Origin: Schlesneria paludicola DSM 18645
GTDB lineage: Bacteria > Planctomycetota > Planctomycetia > Planctomycetales > Planctomycetaceae
Direction of reading: 5' to 3'
Length of the DNA: 64,000 nt
NCBI RefSeq assembly: GCF_000255655.1
Contig: NZ_JH636434.1
Span: 3,238,716-3,302,715 of the forward strand
Within the stretch, counting starts at the first letter, position 1. Every line of letters starts with the position of its first letter. The notes below the pieces were generated by a model. The model searched no databases. It was not told the origin of the DNA and saw nothing but the letters and a program-made list of their open reading frames with translations. Positions 51,889-60,923 of this stretch are shown in pieces. The translations under genes and the position numbers were made by a program.

Positions 51889-54804
51889 TCAAGGATTCGA
51901 CGCTTTCACCGCATCCACGGCGGGGGCCTTCGCTTCTTCCGTCGTGTCCTTCGCGGCCTTCTTCAATGTCAGGACGAGATCTTTGGTTTCCCCTTCTTGC
52001 AGTTTGACCTTTTCGGAAACCGCTTCATAACCGGGAGCCGTTGCGGTGAACGTGAGATCCTCATCCGGCACCATTTGTGACGTGCGAAAACGGCCGTCTT
52101 CCTGATGATCGAAGCTGATGTCCGATCGCGTTTCCCCTTTCAGGACGTAGCTTTGTGTTCCCCAGGTGTAGGCACCCGAGACGCGAGCGTCAGGGATCGG
52201 CTTTTGTTCGTCGTCGACAATCGAGACCAACACGATTGGCGCCTTGTAATAAATGATTTCAAAGCCATCGATGTCGTCGTTGAGTGTTCCGAATTCGATT
52301 CCCTGCGGCGAACCGAGATTTTCGAGAGGCTGGTCTTTGCCGCGCCTGTAGCGCAAGGCCTGATGTTCGTTGCTGCTCAACTGCACTTTCACCTGCTGCA
52401 ACCCGTGGGGAATTCGAACGGCAAGCAACCCATCTTTTTCAGGCCGTCCCATCGTGTGCCACCAGGTGCCATCGAACTGACCGAAGATGCTGATCGGATG
52501 CCCTCCTCGTTTTTTTCCTTTGCTATCGTAAAGCTGACCATTCAAAACGACGTGTGGTACGGCTTGGACTTCAATGTCGTTCGCCTCGCTTCCTTCTTTG
52601 AGTGACACTGTCGTGGACACGAAAACTCCGGGAACCGCATAGACAGTTCGATCTCGGACGAGTGGATTGCTCAGGTGCTCAGAGGGCGCCACGCGATAGT
52701 CGCCGGTGGAAAGCGGATCGAATGAAAAGCGGCCTTCAGCATCCGAGAGAGAGCCACGACGAATACTCGTCGCCACAGCCAATTCTCCAAACTCATTCGC
52801 ACCTGTGTAGTCAATATTCACGGCAATGCCTGAAAGCGGGCTACCGGCGGCATCGGTGACACGCCCCTTAAGGCGAACGCCCGGTGTCAGTTTGAAGGTT
52901 CCCAGTTCACCTCGTTGTTTCGCAAGATACTTCTCGACAGGGGCATAGTCCTTTGGAAGAATCCAGATCACCCCTTCGATATCTTTGTGAAGATTCAGGC
53001 GAAATTTTCCATTCGTGTCGGACAGAGTGTCGCTGAATGACCCCGAGTTCCAGTCCATCCGTTTTGCTCGCGAAAACCCCTGAACCTTGACTCCCGGCAG
53101 CGGCGTTCCATCCGGCGCGACGATCGTTCCCGTGACCGTTCCTGCCGGATAAATCTCAGTCGTTTCGAAGAAGGGCCGCTCGCCCAGTTTTTCGTTCTTT
53201 CGAATCATTCCCAAGGCATATCCGTGCCCGACTTTCGAGGTGTAATCATCGTGTTCCACGTCCAGTTCGATATAGAGTGACCCAATCGCCACTTGATCGG
53301 CGGGAATCTCGACTTCGTACTTTCCCTCCTTATCCGTCGTGTGCTTGGTTTCCTCGATGATTCGATTTTCTTGCGAAGTCAGGACGGATCTTCGGAAGAC
53401 GATCCGCGCATTGGGAATTCCTTCCATTGTTTCTTTGTTGACGACGCGACAGGTGTAATGCAAGGGGCCGTTCTGCTCGGTTACGGGCGGAGTCGGTGGA
53501 ATGGGAGCCTCCTTGGCGGCCGTGGCTTTCTCGGCAGGCGTTGCTGCTTCGACCGCTTTCGACTCGGTCTTCGGCGATTCGCTTTTTGCGGTTGAAGGCG
53601 TCGGAACGTCCGTTGCGGTCGCTTGTGAGGTGCCTTTTGCAGCGTCGGCGGCGATGGTGGAATCGAGCCGAATCCCCGTGATCAAGGCGACGGCCAGCGC
53701 GGCCAACGTGGCCGAAGTCAATGAGAACGTCCACGAGCTTCGAGCACGAACAGGCATCGGGTTTTCGAGCAGCATTTTGATCCTCTTCATCAGTTGCGTG
53801 GGATGATCGAGAAACGTCAGTGCCCCCGCGACGGGAGCCGACATTCGACTCTTGGCAAATCCAATCAACAGTTCCGAGTACTCGATCGCATCATTCTTCG
53901 CACGCGTCGCGTGGTCGTCCGCCAGCATGTCCTGCTGCAGCCGCAATTCGGCTCGCAGTGCCCAGTACGACGGCTGCAGCCAGAACAGGTACTGACAGGA
54001 TCGGATGAAGCTCCAGGCCACCATGTCTTGACGTCGGATGTGCGACCACTCATGCGCCAGGCAGAACGCCAGTGTCGTGGCACTGGCGTCGGTAAACGCC
54101 AACGGCAACATGACCACCGGGCGCAGGCTGCCATAGGTCAATGGTGCGTCAATCGCGGGTGACATCAGCAGTCTGACGTGACGTCCACCACCCTCGGTCA
54201 TCCGGCCCCATGTTTGTTGGACGTCGGCCGGCGCTGGGGACGAATTTCGAGACAGTCTCCGAATCCAATAGAAACCCAAGCTCCACTCAAGCAGAAAGTA
54301 GACGATGCCGAGGCCGTGAACGATGCCGATCGCGACCGCCAACCGACTCCAAATGCTGGCGTCACTTCGAGGAGGAATCGAGGGACTGGGCAGGCTCATT
54401 GTGGCCGCCGTCGAAACAGTAGGACGTGCCTCGTGGGAATCGATAGTGCGTGTGCTTGAGTCAACTGCGCCGCGCGACAAGGACTCTTCCGAGGGAATTC
54501 CTTCCGCGAGTTCTCGATTGGGCGAATTCGCAATCGGCATAGAGTTCGATTGAATCGTGGCTGGCCGTGAAGGTACTGACTCTGCATCGACAGGCGTGAT
54601 GAGTCGCAAGTGCCAGATGGGCCACGGAGCCACGGCGATGAAGAGAGGAATTGCCGTGACGGCGATCATTGAGCAAAGGATCAATCGGATGCGATCGACG
54701 GGCTGGTGCAACCATCGAAGCGACAGGCGTCCGATTTGCAGCAACAGGGCCGCGGTCACCATGAACTGAAGCCAGGAAACGACGATTGTCTGTGACCATG
54801 TCAT
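51889..54804 (-). CDS. M56 (BlaR1-like) metallopeptidase with large extracytoplasmic beta-domain region
   Basis: A 971-residue membrane protein. The N-terminal ~385 residues form the M56 domain with several membrane helices and the zinc motif HEWSH (His251-His255). A low-complexity linker rich in Pro, Ala and Thr (about 405-455) follows. The C-terminal ~510 residues are a string of carboxypeptidase-regulatory/Cna-B-like beta-sandwiches (GTVTGTIVAPDGTPLPGVKV, GRVTDAAGSPLSGIAV). ATG 54804 has a perfect AAGGAGGA ten bases before it, inside the end of the upstream BlaI gene. The extra domains probably sense envelope polysaccharide or protein. No penicillin-binding motif was seen. Confidence 0.88.
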   Translation of the reverse strand: MTWSQTIVVSWLQFMVTAALLLQIGRLSLRWLHQPVDRIRLILCSMIAVTAIPLFIAVAPWPIWHLRLITPVDAESVPSRPATIQSNSMPIANSPNRELAEGIPSEESLSRGAVDSSTRTIDSHEARPTVSTAATMSLPSPSIPPRSDASIWSRLAVAIGIVHGLGIVYFLLEWSLGFYWIRRLSRNSSPAPADVQQTWGRMTEGGGRHVRLLMSPAIDAPLTYGSLRPVVMLPLAFTDASATTLAFCLAHEWSHIRRQDMVAWSFIRSCQYLFWLQPSYWALRAELRLQQDMLADDHATRAKNDAIEYSELLIGFAKSRMSAPVAGALTFLDHPTQLMKRIKMLLENPMPVRARSSWTFSLTSATLAALAVALITGIRLDSTIAADAAKGTSQATATDVPTPSTAKSESPKTESKAVEAATPAEKATAAKEAPIPPTPPVTEQNGPLHYTCRVVNKETMEGIPNARIVFRRSVLTSQENRIIEETKHTTDKEGKYEVEIPADQVAIGSLYIELDVEHDDYTSKVGHGYALGMIRKNEKLGERPFFETTEIYPAGTVTGTIVAPDGTPLPGVKVQGFSRAKRMDWNSGSFSDTLSDTNGKFRLNLHKDIEGVIWILPKDYAPVEKYLAKQRGELGTFKLTPGVRLKGRVTDAAGSPLSGIAVNIDYTGANEFGELAVATSIRRGSLSDAEGRFSFDPLSTGDYRVAPSEHLSNPLVRDRTVYAVPGVFVSTTVSLKEGSEANDIEVQAVPHVVLNGQLYDSKGKKRGGHPISIFGQFDGTWWHTMGRPEKDGLLAVRIPHGLQQVKVQLSSNEHQALRYRRGKDQPLENLGSPQGIEFGTLNDDIDGFEIIYYKAPIVLVSIVDDEQKPIPDARVSGAYTWGTQSYVLKGETRSDISFDHQEDGRFRTSQMVPDEDLTFTATAPGYEAVSEKVKLQEGETKDLVLTLKKAAKDTTEEAKAPAVDAVKASNP

Positions 54805-54808
54805 GTTC

Positions 54809-55186
54809 TCAGTCCTCCTTCTGCTTTTGGCGACGGGCCTTGGCAACGAGTCGCTCGAGTTCTCGCATTTCGTCGACCGAGACTTTCTCGGCTTGAAGCA
54901 TATTCAGCACCAGCTTGCTGAGCGCACCATCGAACACACGGGTAAGAAATCGGCTGCTGACCTGCTCGCGGGTATGCACGGGCGTAAAGAACAACGTGCG
55001 ATCCTCAAGCCGCTGCGTCACCAATCCCTTCTTCGCCATGATTCGGAGCAACGTCTGCACGGTGGTGAAGGCGCATTCCTCCTGACGATTCATCGCCTCG
55101 TGCACGTCACGAACCCGCGCTTCCCCCAACTCCCAGAGAACTTTCAGCACGTCCAGTTCGCGTTCGGTAGGACCAGTGTCGGTCAT
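54809..55186 (-). CDS. BlaI/MecI-type repressor paired with the M56 protein
   Basis: A 125-residue winged-helix repressor: TERELDVLKVLWELGEARV, the recognition segment CAFTTVQTLLRIMAKKGLV and the wing RTLFFTPV, then a dimerisation tail. Typical family length. The stop lies four bases before the M56 ATG, and its last codons contain the ribosome-binding site of that gene, so the pair is tightly coupled. A palindromic operator lies 28 bp upstream of its start. It differs clearly in sequence from the repressor at 1311, so each pair probably has its own signal. Confidence 0.92.
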   Translation of the reverse strand: MTDTGPTERELDVLKVLWELGEARVRDVHEAMNRQEECAFTTVQTLLRIMAKKGLVTQRLEDRTLFFTPVHTREQVSSRFLTRVFDGALSKLVLNMLQAEKVSVDEMRELERLVAKARRQKQKED

Positions 55187-55213
55187 TTCGCCTCCTCGTA
55201 CTCAACACGCTGA

Positions 55214-55236
55214 CAACTAAACTATAAATTTAGTTG
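55214..55236. promoter_or_regulatory. Palindromic operator before the BlaI gene
   Basis: Perfect 8-base arms CAACTAAA (55214-55221) and TTTAGTTG (55229-55236) flank a 7-base centre. An alternative register, ACTA-N6-TAGT at 55221-55234, matches the core of both operators at 1235-1285. It lies 28 bp before the ATG at 55186 on the leftward strand, so it is the likely autoregulatory site. Confidence 0.6.
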
Positions 55237-55328
55237 AATGATGAGCAAGAAAAGACAATTCGTCAACTGTTTTTGGGTGGCCCCGAGAAATTTTCAGAAG
55301 TTGGTCACACCTGCCGGTTCAGAAGAAA

Positions 55329-55380
55329 GAAGAAATCAAGGGGACAGGCACCTGGCGAAGCCAGTCCCCTTGATTTCTTC
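55329..55380. repeat. REP-like long hairpin
   Basis: A perfect 17-base stem (55329-55345 with 55364-55380; arms start GAAGAAATCAAGGGGAC) carries an 18-base top with an inner TGGC-GAA-GCCA hairpin. The layout resembles REP elements mobilised by TnpA-REP proteins. No such transposase gene is in this window. It lies between the BlaI operator and the membrane protein at 55572. Apart from this and the operator, 55187-55571 shows no gene. Confidence 0.7.
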
Positions 55381-55571
55381 CAAGCAGCTTCGGAGCGAGG
55401 GAAAAGGCTGGTTCGCTCTCGGATCTTCGGTCGCTACGACTCATCGAATGCCGTTGCGCCTCAAGGCTGAATTGGGCACTCCGTGAATCGATGATCGGCA
55501 ATACTTGCACTGCACCCCTCGCGCCACAAGACTATAGACGATCTGTCACGAGTTCCAGGCGAGCGTGAACC

Positions 55572-56027
55572 ATGCGAAAGTTCTTTGGAGGATGGAAACG
55601 AAAACTTGGCGTCGTGACGTTGCTGTTGGCGTGTCTGTTCATGGGGGGCTGGTTCAGGAGCAGTGTCAACACAGATCAGTTGACGATTCGAGTGGATGAC
55701 CACACCGTCTACTGGATCATCTCTGGATCCCATGTCCTCGGTTGGATTCAGGTTCATTCCGAAGACGCGTTTCCAGAAACCGTCAAAACACGCTGGGAGC
55801 CTTGGGCGAAGTCCCCATTTTCAGCGGTCTATACGATTTGGTGGAAAGACAACGGCAGCGCAAGAACAGGCGGTAGCTTCACCAAAAGTACGGCTCGACC
55901 AAACACGCACCTGATCATTCCTTATCCCGTCATTGTCCTTCCTCTCACCGCGCTCTCTGCCTGGTTATTGCTTTCGAAGCCGCGATTTGCCAAGCATCGC
56001 GAGCCGCAGATCACACCACCGAACTGA
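55572..56027 (+). CDS. Small membrane protein, paralogue of the next gene
   Basis: I do not recognise this 151-residue protein by function. It has an N-terminal membrane helix (about residues 12-29, VVTLLLACLFMGGWF), a soluble extracytoplasmic-type middle rich in Trp and Tyr, and a C-terminal helix (about 118-136, IVLPLTALSAWLLL) followed by a short basic tail with KPRF. The same layout and several matching residues (WKRxLG, GW-RS, PLTxLSAxLL, KP) recur in the next gene, so they arose by tandem duplication. Start is ATG 55572. Confidence 0.7.
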   Translation: MRKFFGGWKRKLGVVTLLLACLFMGGWFRSSVNTDQLTIRVDDHTVYWIISGSHVLGWIQVHSEDAFPETVKTRWEPWAKSPFSAVYTIWWKDNGSARTGGSFTKSTARPNTHLIIPYPVIVLPLTALSAWLLLSKPRFAKHREPQITPPN

Positions 56028-56038
56028 GGACGAAAGGC

Positions 56039-56488
56039 ATGAGTGACATCGTCTGGAGTTGGAAACGTACACTTGGCATCTTCACGCTGGCCGTGGCATG
56101 TCAATTCGCGATCGGATGGGTGAGGAGTCACGCGAACGAAGACCGGGCCGAGATCTATCCGGGTTCCTTCGCACATCACCAGTGGACTTCATTCAATGGA
56201 ACGCTTGGTTGGGAAAGTTCAGACCACGGGCGAATCATTCCACGTAGACACCAATGGCGATTCGAGCGAACACAGACACCAATCGATCCAGGGGAACAAT
56301 TCGAAATCGGTCGTGCTCGCCGGACAAGCTGGGTGTGGAAGTTTCTGGGTATAGACATCAGGTGGCAGCAAGACCCACGACACACCGAATGTTATGTCCG
56401 GTATCGTTCAATCGTCATTCCGCTGACCTGTCTTTCTGCGTATCTGCTGTTCCGCAAACCGAAGACGGCTGCTTCTCTCGAAAAGTGA
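56039..56488 (+). CDS. Small membrane protein, paralogue of the previous gene
   Basis: A 149-residue protein with the same topology as its neighbour: an N-terminal helix (about 13-29, FTLAVACQFAIGWV), a soluble middle with many Trp and Arg, and a C-terminal helix (about 125-140, IPLTCLSAYLLFRKP). It starts 11 bp after the previous stop, so the two form an operon. No homologue with known function comes to mind. Duplication of two-helix proteins with a Trp-rich middle suggests a role in the envelope, but this is inference. Confidence 0.7.
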   Translation: MSDIVWSWKRTLGIFTLAVACQFAIGWVRSHANEDRAEIYPGSFAHHQWTSFNGTLGWESSDHGRIIPRRHQWRFERTQTPIDPGEQFEIGRARRTSWVWKFLGIDIRWQQDPRHTECYVRYRSIVIPLTCLSAYLLFRKPKTAASLEK

Positions 56489-56640
56489 TGGCTCGTTTCT
56501 CCGCCCACGGCTTCGTCGACTTTTGATCGCCGTCGCCATAGTCTCTGTATTGATTGGTCCCCACGTGATGACGTCTTCGGACTCAGCGGACGATCATCTT
56601 GTGTCTCTGCCTTGTGATACACGCGACAGGAGCGACTTCG

Positions 56641-57795
56641 ATGTTCCATCTGGAAGACCGCGGAATCATTCTCGACGCGGCACAGCAACCAGCACAGGGC
56701 CGAATCTCATTCTTCACTTCGTTGTGCCCACTACGCTCGGGCACCATTCTGTGTGGTTGCCAGAATGGACCAGGAAAACATGCGACGACCAGCACGATTC
56801 GCCTGAGCCGTTCGCGAGATCGGGGACGTACCTGGGAACCGCTGCCCGTCGAATTCGAGTCCCGAATCGACAATCGTCCGGGCTCGTTTGGTGCCGCGGA
56901 AATGGTGGAGGCGGCCCCGGGACGGGTGTTGCTGTTTGCCACCTGGTTCGATCGAAGCGAGCCCGACCGCCCACTGTTTGATCCCGTCACGGAAGGGATT
57001 CTGAAGTCGAAACAATTGCTGGCCGTTTCGACCGATGAAGGCACGACCTGGAGTTCTTGGCGCGAGATATCAACGGGTGATTTGAAAGGCTGCGCACTCA
57101 CGGGCCCCGTCATACAATGGGACGATGGCACCATTGCGTTTCCGTTTGAAAGCTTCAAGGAATTCGATGATCCCAATCCGGGACGACATGCCGCCTGGCT
57201 GCTGATTTCCGAGGATGGCGGCGAGACGTTCCTGCCACCGCAGCTCGTGGCGCAGCATCCCGATCATCGCATCTATTACTGGGATCAGCGACTGTGTGCC
57301 GGTCCCGAACGCGGTGAGTGCACGGCATTGTTTTGGACGCATGATCTGGTGGCAAAGCACGACCTGGACGTGCATCTGCGTCACGCGCGCTTGGCAGGAC
57401 GCGATCTGGTCGTCAGTCCGCTGGTCCGCACGGGAATTCCCGGTCAGATCGCCGCCCCCTTGCGGCTCGATCGTCAACACCTGATCGCCTTTGTCGTCGA
57501 CCGCGATCGCCCCGGAACCATGACGCTGTGGCATTCCTCCGACAATGGCCACACCTGGCCGAAAGAGTCTCGACTGATCGTCCATACACATGACGAACGG
57601 GCCGCGACTTCACAAGGACGCGACAACATCGATTTTAAACAGTATTGGGAAGATATGGGCAAATGGAGCTTCGGGCATCCTGCCATTCGCCCCCTGGGTG
57701 ACGATCGAGTTTTGCTCGCGTGGTACGCGGGTACCCCGGATTGCATGAGTCTGCACTGGGCCCGGATTCGTCTGCACAAGGCCAGTGTTACGTGA
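56641..57795 (+). CDS. Sialidase-like (BNR-repeat) protein
   Basis: A 384-residue six-bladed beta-propeller protein of the sialidase/exo-alpha-sialidase superfamily. Four Asp-box-like motifs are visible: SRDRGRTW, STDEGTTW, SEDGGETF and SSDNGHTW. No signal peptide is seen, so a cytoplasmic location is likely. ATG 56641 has AGGAG eight bases upstream; the longer frame from 56599 is less likely. Whether it cleaves sialic acids is not clear, since the Arg triad could not be assigned by eye. No sialic acid catabolic gene is adjacent. Confidence 0.85.
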   Translation: MFHLEDRGIILDAAQQPAQGRISFFTSLCPLRSGTILCGCQNGPGKHATTSTIRLSRSRDRGRTWEPLPVEFESRIDNRPGSFGAAEMVEAAPGRVLLFATWFDRSEPDRPLFDPVTEGILKSKQLLAVSTDEGTTWSSWREISTGDLKGCALTGPVIQWDDGTIAFPFESFKEFDDPNPGRHAAWLLISEDGGETFLPPQLVAQHPDHRIYYWDQRLCAGPERGECTALFWTHDLVAKHDLDVHLRHARLAGRDLVVSPLVRTGIPGQIAAPLRLDRQHLIAFVVDRDRPGTMTLWHSSDNGHTWPKESRLIVHTHDERAATSQGRDNIDFKQYWEDMGKWSFGHPAIRPLGDDRVLLAWYAGTPDCMSLHWARIRLHKASVT

Positions 57796-57892
57796 GCAGT
57801 TTCACGCGAACACCCAATGAGTTCGCGTTGAGGTTTGCGATCCATCGTGTGATGTCGACACAAGACCGCGATCCCGCAACGACAGTTATCGG

Positions 57893-58507
57893 TTATCGTC
57901 GTTCGAATTCCGCAATGGCCGCAATCATATGGGCCTGGTCCGTCGGTTGTTGGTAATGAAACGTCTGCCAACCCATTCGACGCGCGGCTTCGATACATGC
58001 GGGCGAATCGTCGATCAGCATGAGTTGGTTTGGCAATTTTCCAAGCCGCTGTTGCACGGCCTGATAGAACGCAGGATCGGGTTTCGCGGCGCCGACGTCA
58101 CAAGAAAAGAATGTCTCATCGAATGCGTATTTGAAACCCACGATGTCCCGAAGGTAATTGGCGCGATTTCGTTCCTGCACGGATGCAACATGGCATTTGA
58201 ATCCTTGCCGTCTCAGACTCCCGACCAATTCCAACAGTGTGGGGTCGGGCGTGCTGTCCACATGCATCCAGGTTTCGATGAAGGTTTCCGCAGTGCCTGG
58301 CCATCCCCATCGAGTGAGGTTGACCTCCAGCTCATTACGCAAGTCGGAACGTCCTGTGACGCAGTCCCGGAATCGTCCGTGGAAGAATGGAGCCGTCATT
58401 TCTGGACTGATTCCATGCGTGTTGTTCAGGTAATCCCGGAACCGCATCGCAGGATAGACCAGCACTCCGTCCACATCGAAAATCAGATCGAGTTTTGGTG
58501 TGCTCAT
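57893..58507 (-). CDS. HAD-family hydrolase
   Basis: A 204-residue haloacid dehalogenase-like phosphatase. The nucleophile motif is FDVDGVLV with Asp11 and Asp13. Motif II is VASVQERNR, motif III GAAKPDPAFY with the Lys, and motif IV MLIDDSPACIEAARRMGW. The helical cap lies between residues 20 and 85, as in subclass I. It probably acts on a small phosphorylated metabolite. It converges with the sialidase-like gene and is divergent from the S9 peptidase gene. Confidence 0.88.
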   Translation of the reverse strand: MSTPKLDLIFDVDGVLVYPAMRFRDYLNNTHGISPEMTAPFFHGRFRDCVTGRSDLRNELEVNLTRWGWPGTAETFIETWMHVDSTPDPTLLELVGSLRRQGFKCHVASVQERNRANYLRDIVGFKYAFDETFFSCDVGAAKPDPAFYQAVQQRLGKLPNQLMLIDDSPACIEAARRMGWQTFHYQQPTDQAHMIAAIAEFERR

Positions 58508-58735
58508 AGGAATTCGATCCGATCTTTTATGAGTCTTTTGCAGATCGCATCCCTATCATCGAATGGCAATCTCCGCCAGCGACGTCGCCTGAATTGCCAG
58601 GATTCGAATTCATCGATCCGCCATGCCATCGATTGAAACGTTGTTCGTCGACAGCGATTCCTCGTACGATCATCAGTCTATCGGACAAGGGCCTTTCGAG
58701 AATCGTCATTCCATGAATCGTTGGAGCTTCGAATT

Positions 58736-60844
58736 ATGGCGCTGACTGTCCTGCGTGCGGTCACGAATCGCATGACTTCATTTCGATTGGCGAGCACACT
58801 TCTCGTGTTGACCATCACGGTTCTCTGGAACAAGACGGGATGTCGAACAGCGTATTCCACCGACGTCGTTCCCGCGACGTGGTGGTCGCCAGAATTCATG
58901 ATGCAGATCAAACGTGTGACCAGCGTCCAGGTTTCGCCTGATGGAAGCCGCGTCATCTATTCCGTGCGACGCACCCTTCTCGACGACGACCAGAGCGAGT
59001 ACCGATCGCATCTCTTTCTGGCAAATCTCGATGGCACCAAGTCTCGGCAACTGACGCAGGGTGAGAAGTCCTGTGACGATCCCCAGTGGTCTCCAGACGG
59101 TCAGTGGATTGCCTTCATGTCCGCACGAGGTGGCCGACGAAATCTTTGGGCGATCAGGCCCGATGGTGGTGAGGCCCATCAACTGACGGATCTGAAAACG
59201 GACGTCAGCGGCTTCAAGTGGTCACCGCGAGGGGGTGTCATCGCGTTTACCGCGCTCGATCCGATCACGCCGGACGACGAACGAAGAATGCGATCGAAGA
59301 ATGACGCCAAGGTCGTCGACGAACAGGTGAAGCTCAATCGATTGTATGCGGTTGATTTCGTGCCGCTTTCAGACAAGCCGGGGCCCACCAGACAACTGAC
59401 GAAAGACACGATCAACGTCATGGTTGACTCGCGATCGGGGCGCTACGGATTCGACTGGTCGCCCGACGAATCTCAGATTGTGATCTCGCATACGACCACA
59501 CCTCGCGCCGACGATTGGCCGACAGCCGATCTGCTGCTGCTGAATGTCGCGGATGGCAGCACGAAGCCGCTTGCCAGTACCCGCGCTGCGGAATCGTCAC
59601 CGTTATTTTCACCGGATGGAAAATCGATCGCGTTCACGGCGAGCGATGATCCGCCAACGTGGGCCGGAGCACGCACCGTTTGCATCCTTCCCGCCAAAGG
59701 AGGCACGACAACCAGGCTGGCCGAGACGTTCGATCAATTTGGTCGATACTCGGAACTGGTCGGCTGGTCGAAAGACGGTCGCCAACTGTTCTACACCGAG
59801 GCGCAAGGAACCAGTCTGAAACTCTTGTCGTTGCCACTGCAAGGTGTGCCCGTCGAGATCAGTCGCGGTGCGGGATTGTCATCGGCGGGGATGTCCTTCA
59901 CGGGTGTGTCGCTGAATTCGACTCGATCCCATTTTGGATTCTCGTGGGAGAAACTCGATACGCCCGTTGAAGCGTTTGTCAGCCCGGTGAGTCCATTCGA
60001 GCCGACTCGAGTCAGCAACGTTCACGGGAGCCTGCTTTTACCGCCGCTGGGACGTACGGAGCTGGTCCGCTGGAAATCCACCGAGGGAATGACCGTCGAA
60101 GGACTACTGACCTACCCGGCTCAGTTCAAATCCGGCGAACGCTACCCGCTGCTGCTGGTCGTTCACGGCGGCCCCATGGGGGTTTTCACGAACCTGTTCG
60201 ATGGCAGCCCGAGTGTCTATCCCACGGCAGCGTTCGCCGCCAAGAGATATCTCGTACTTCGGCCCAATCCCCGCGGAAGCAGTGGCTACGGCAAAGCGTT
60301 TCGTTTCGCCAACACTCAAGATTGGGGTGGAGGCGACTTTCGCGACGTCATGTCGGGAGTGAATCATGTGATTTCATTGGGAATCGTCGATGCCGATCGG
60401 ATGGGAATCATGGGCTGGAGCTACGGCGGCTTCATGACCTCATGGGCGATTACACAAACGAAACGATTCCGTGCAGCCTCTGTCGGAGCGGGTGTCACGA
60501 ATTTGGTCAGCTTTACAGGCACGACTGATATCCCCAGTTTTCTGCCCGACTACTTTGGAGGCGAGTACTGGAACAACCCTGAGATCTATCCCCTGCATTC
60601 GGCGATGATGCGTATCAAAGGTGTCACGACTCCGACCCTGATTCAGCATGGCGAGCGCGACGAACGCGTTCCTCTGTCGCAGGGCCTTGAACTGTACAAC
60701 GCTCTGAAACGCCAAGGCTGCGTCACGAAACTCGTGATTTATCCACGGTCACCCCATAGCATCGAAGAACCTCGACTGCTGCTTGATGGAATGAACCGCA
60801 ATCTGGAGTGGTTTGATCAGTATGTCGGCTCCGCGAAAAAATGA
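58736..60844 (+). CDS. S9 family peptidase (prolyl oligopeptidase-like)
   Basis: A 702-residue exported serine peptidase. A hydrophobic N-terminal stretch (about residues 15-32) looks like a signal or anchor. Residues about 50-430 form a propeller with PD40 repeats (VSPDGSRVIYSV, WSPDGQWIAFMS, FSPDGKSIAFTA). The C-terminal alpha/beta hydrolase domain has Ser562 (GWSYGG), Asp642 (GERDER) and His674 (SPHSIEE), a complete triad. ATG 58736 has GGAG nine bases upstream. It probably trims short peptides in the periplasm. The gene appears to be monocistronic. Confidence 0.92.
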   Translation: MALTVLRAVTNRMTSFRLASTLLVLTITVLWNKTGCRTAYSTDVVPATWWSPEFMMQIKRVTSVQVSPDGSRVIYSVRRTLLDDDQSEYRSHLFLANLDGTKSRQLTQGEKSCDDPQWSPDGQWIAFMSARGGRRNLWAIRPDGGEAHQLTDLKTDVSGFKWSPRGGVIAFTALDPITPDDERRMRSKNDAKVVDEQVKLNRLYAVDFVPLSDKPGPTRQLTKDTINVMVDSRSGRYGFDWSPDESQIVISHTTTPRADDWPTADLLLLNVADGSTKPLASTRAAESSPLFSPDGKSIAFTASDDPPTWAGARTVCILPAKGGTTTRLAETFDQFGRYSELVGWSKDGRQLFYTEAQGTSLKLLSLPLQGVPVEISRGAGLSSAGMSFTGVSLNSTRSHFGFSWEKLDTPVEAFVSPVSPFEPTRVSNVHGSLLLPPLGRTELVRWKSTEGMTVEGLLTYPAQFKSGERYPLLLVVHGGPMGVFTNLFDGSPSVYPTAAFAAKRYLVLRPNPRGSSGYGKAFRFANTQDWGGGDFRDVMSGVNHVISLGIVDADRMGIMGWSYGGFMTSWAITQTKRFRAASVGAGVTNLVSFTGTTDIPSFLPDYFGGEYWNNPEIYPLHSAMMRIKGVTTPTLIQHGERDERVPLSQGLELYNALKRQGCVTKLVIYPRSPHSIEEPRLLLDGMNRNLEWFDQYVGSAKK

Positions 60845-60923
60845 CGTCTTCGCTTTTCGCAGGTTCAAATCGTCCGGCCTCATTCGCCGCCTCGAATGGG
60901 GTTCTTCGTGACGAATACGAACA

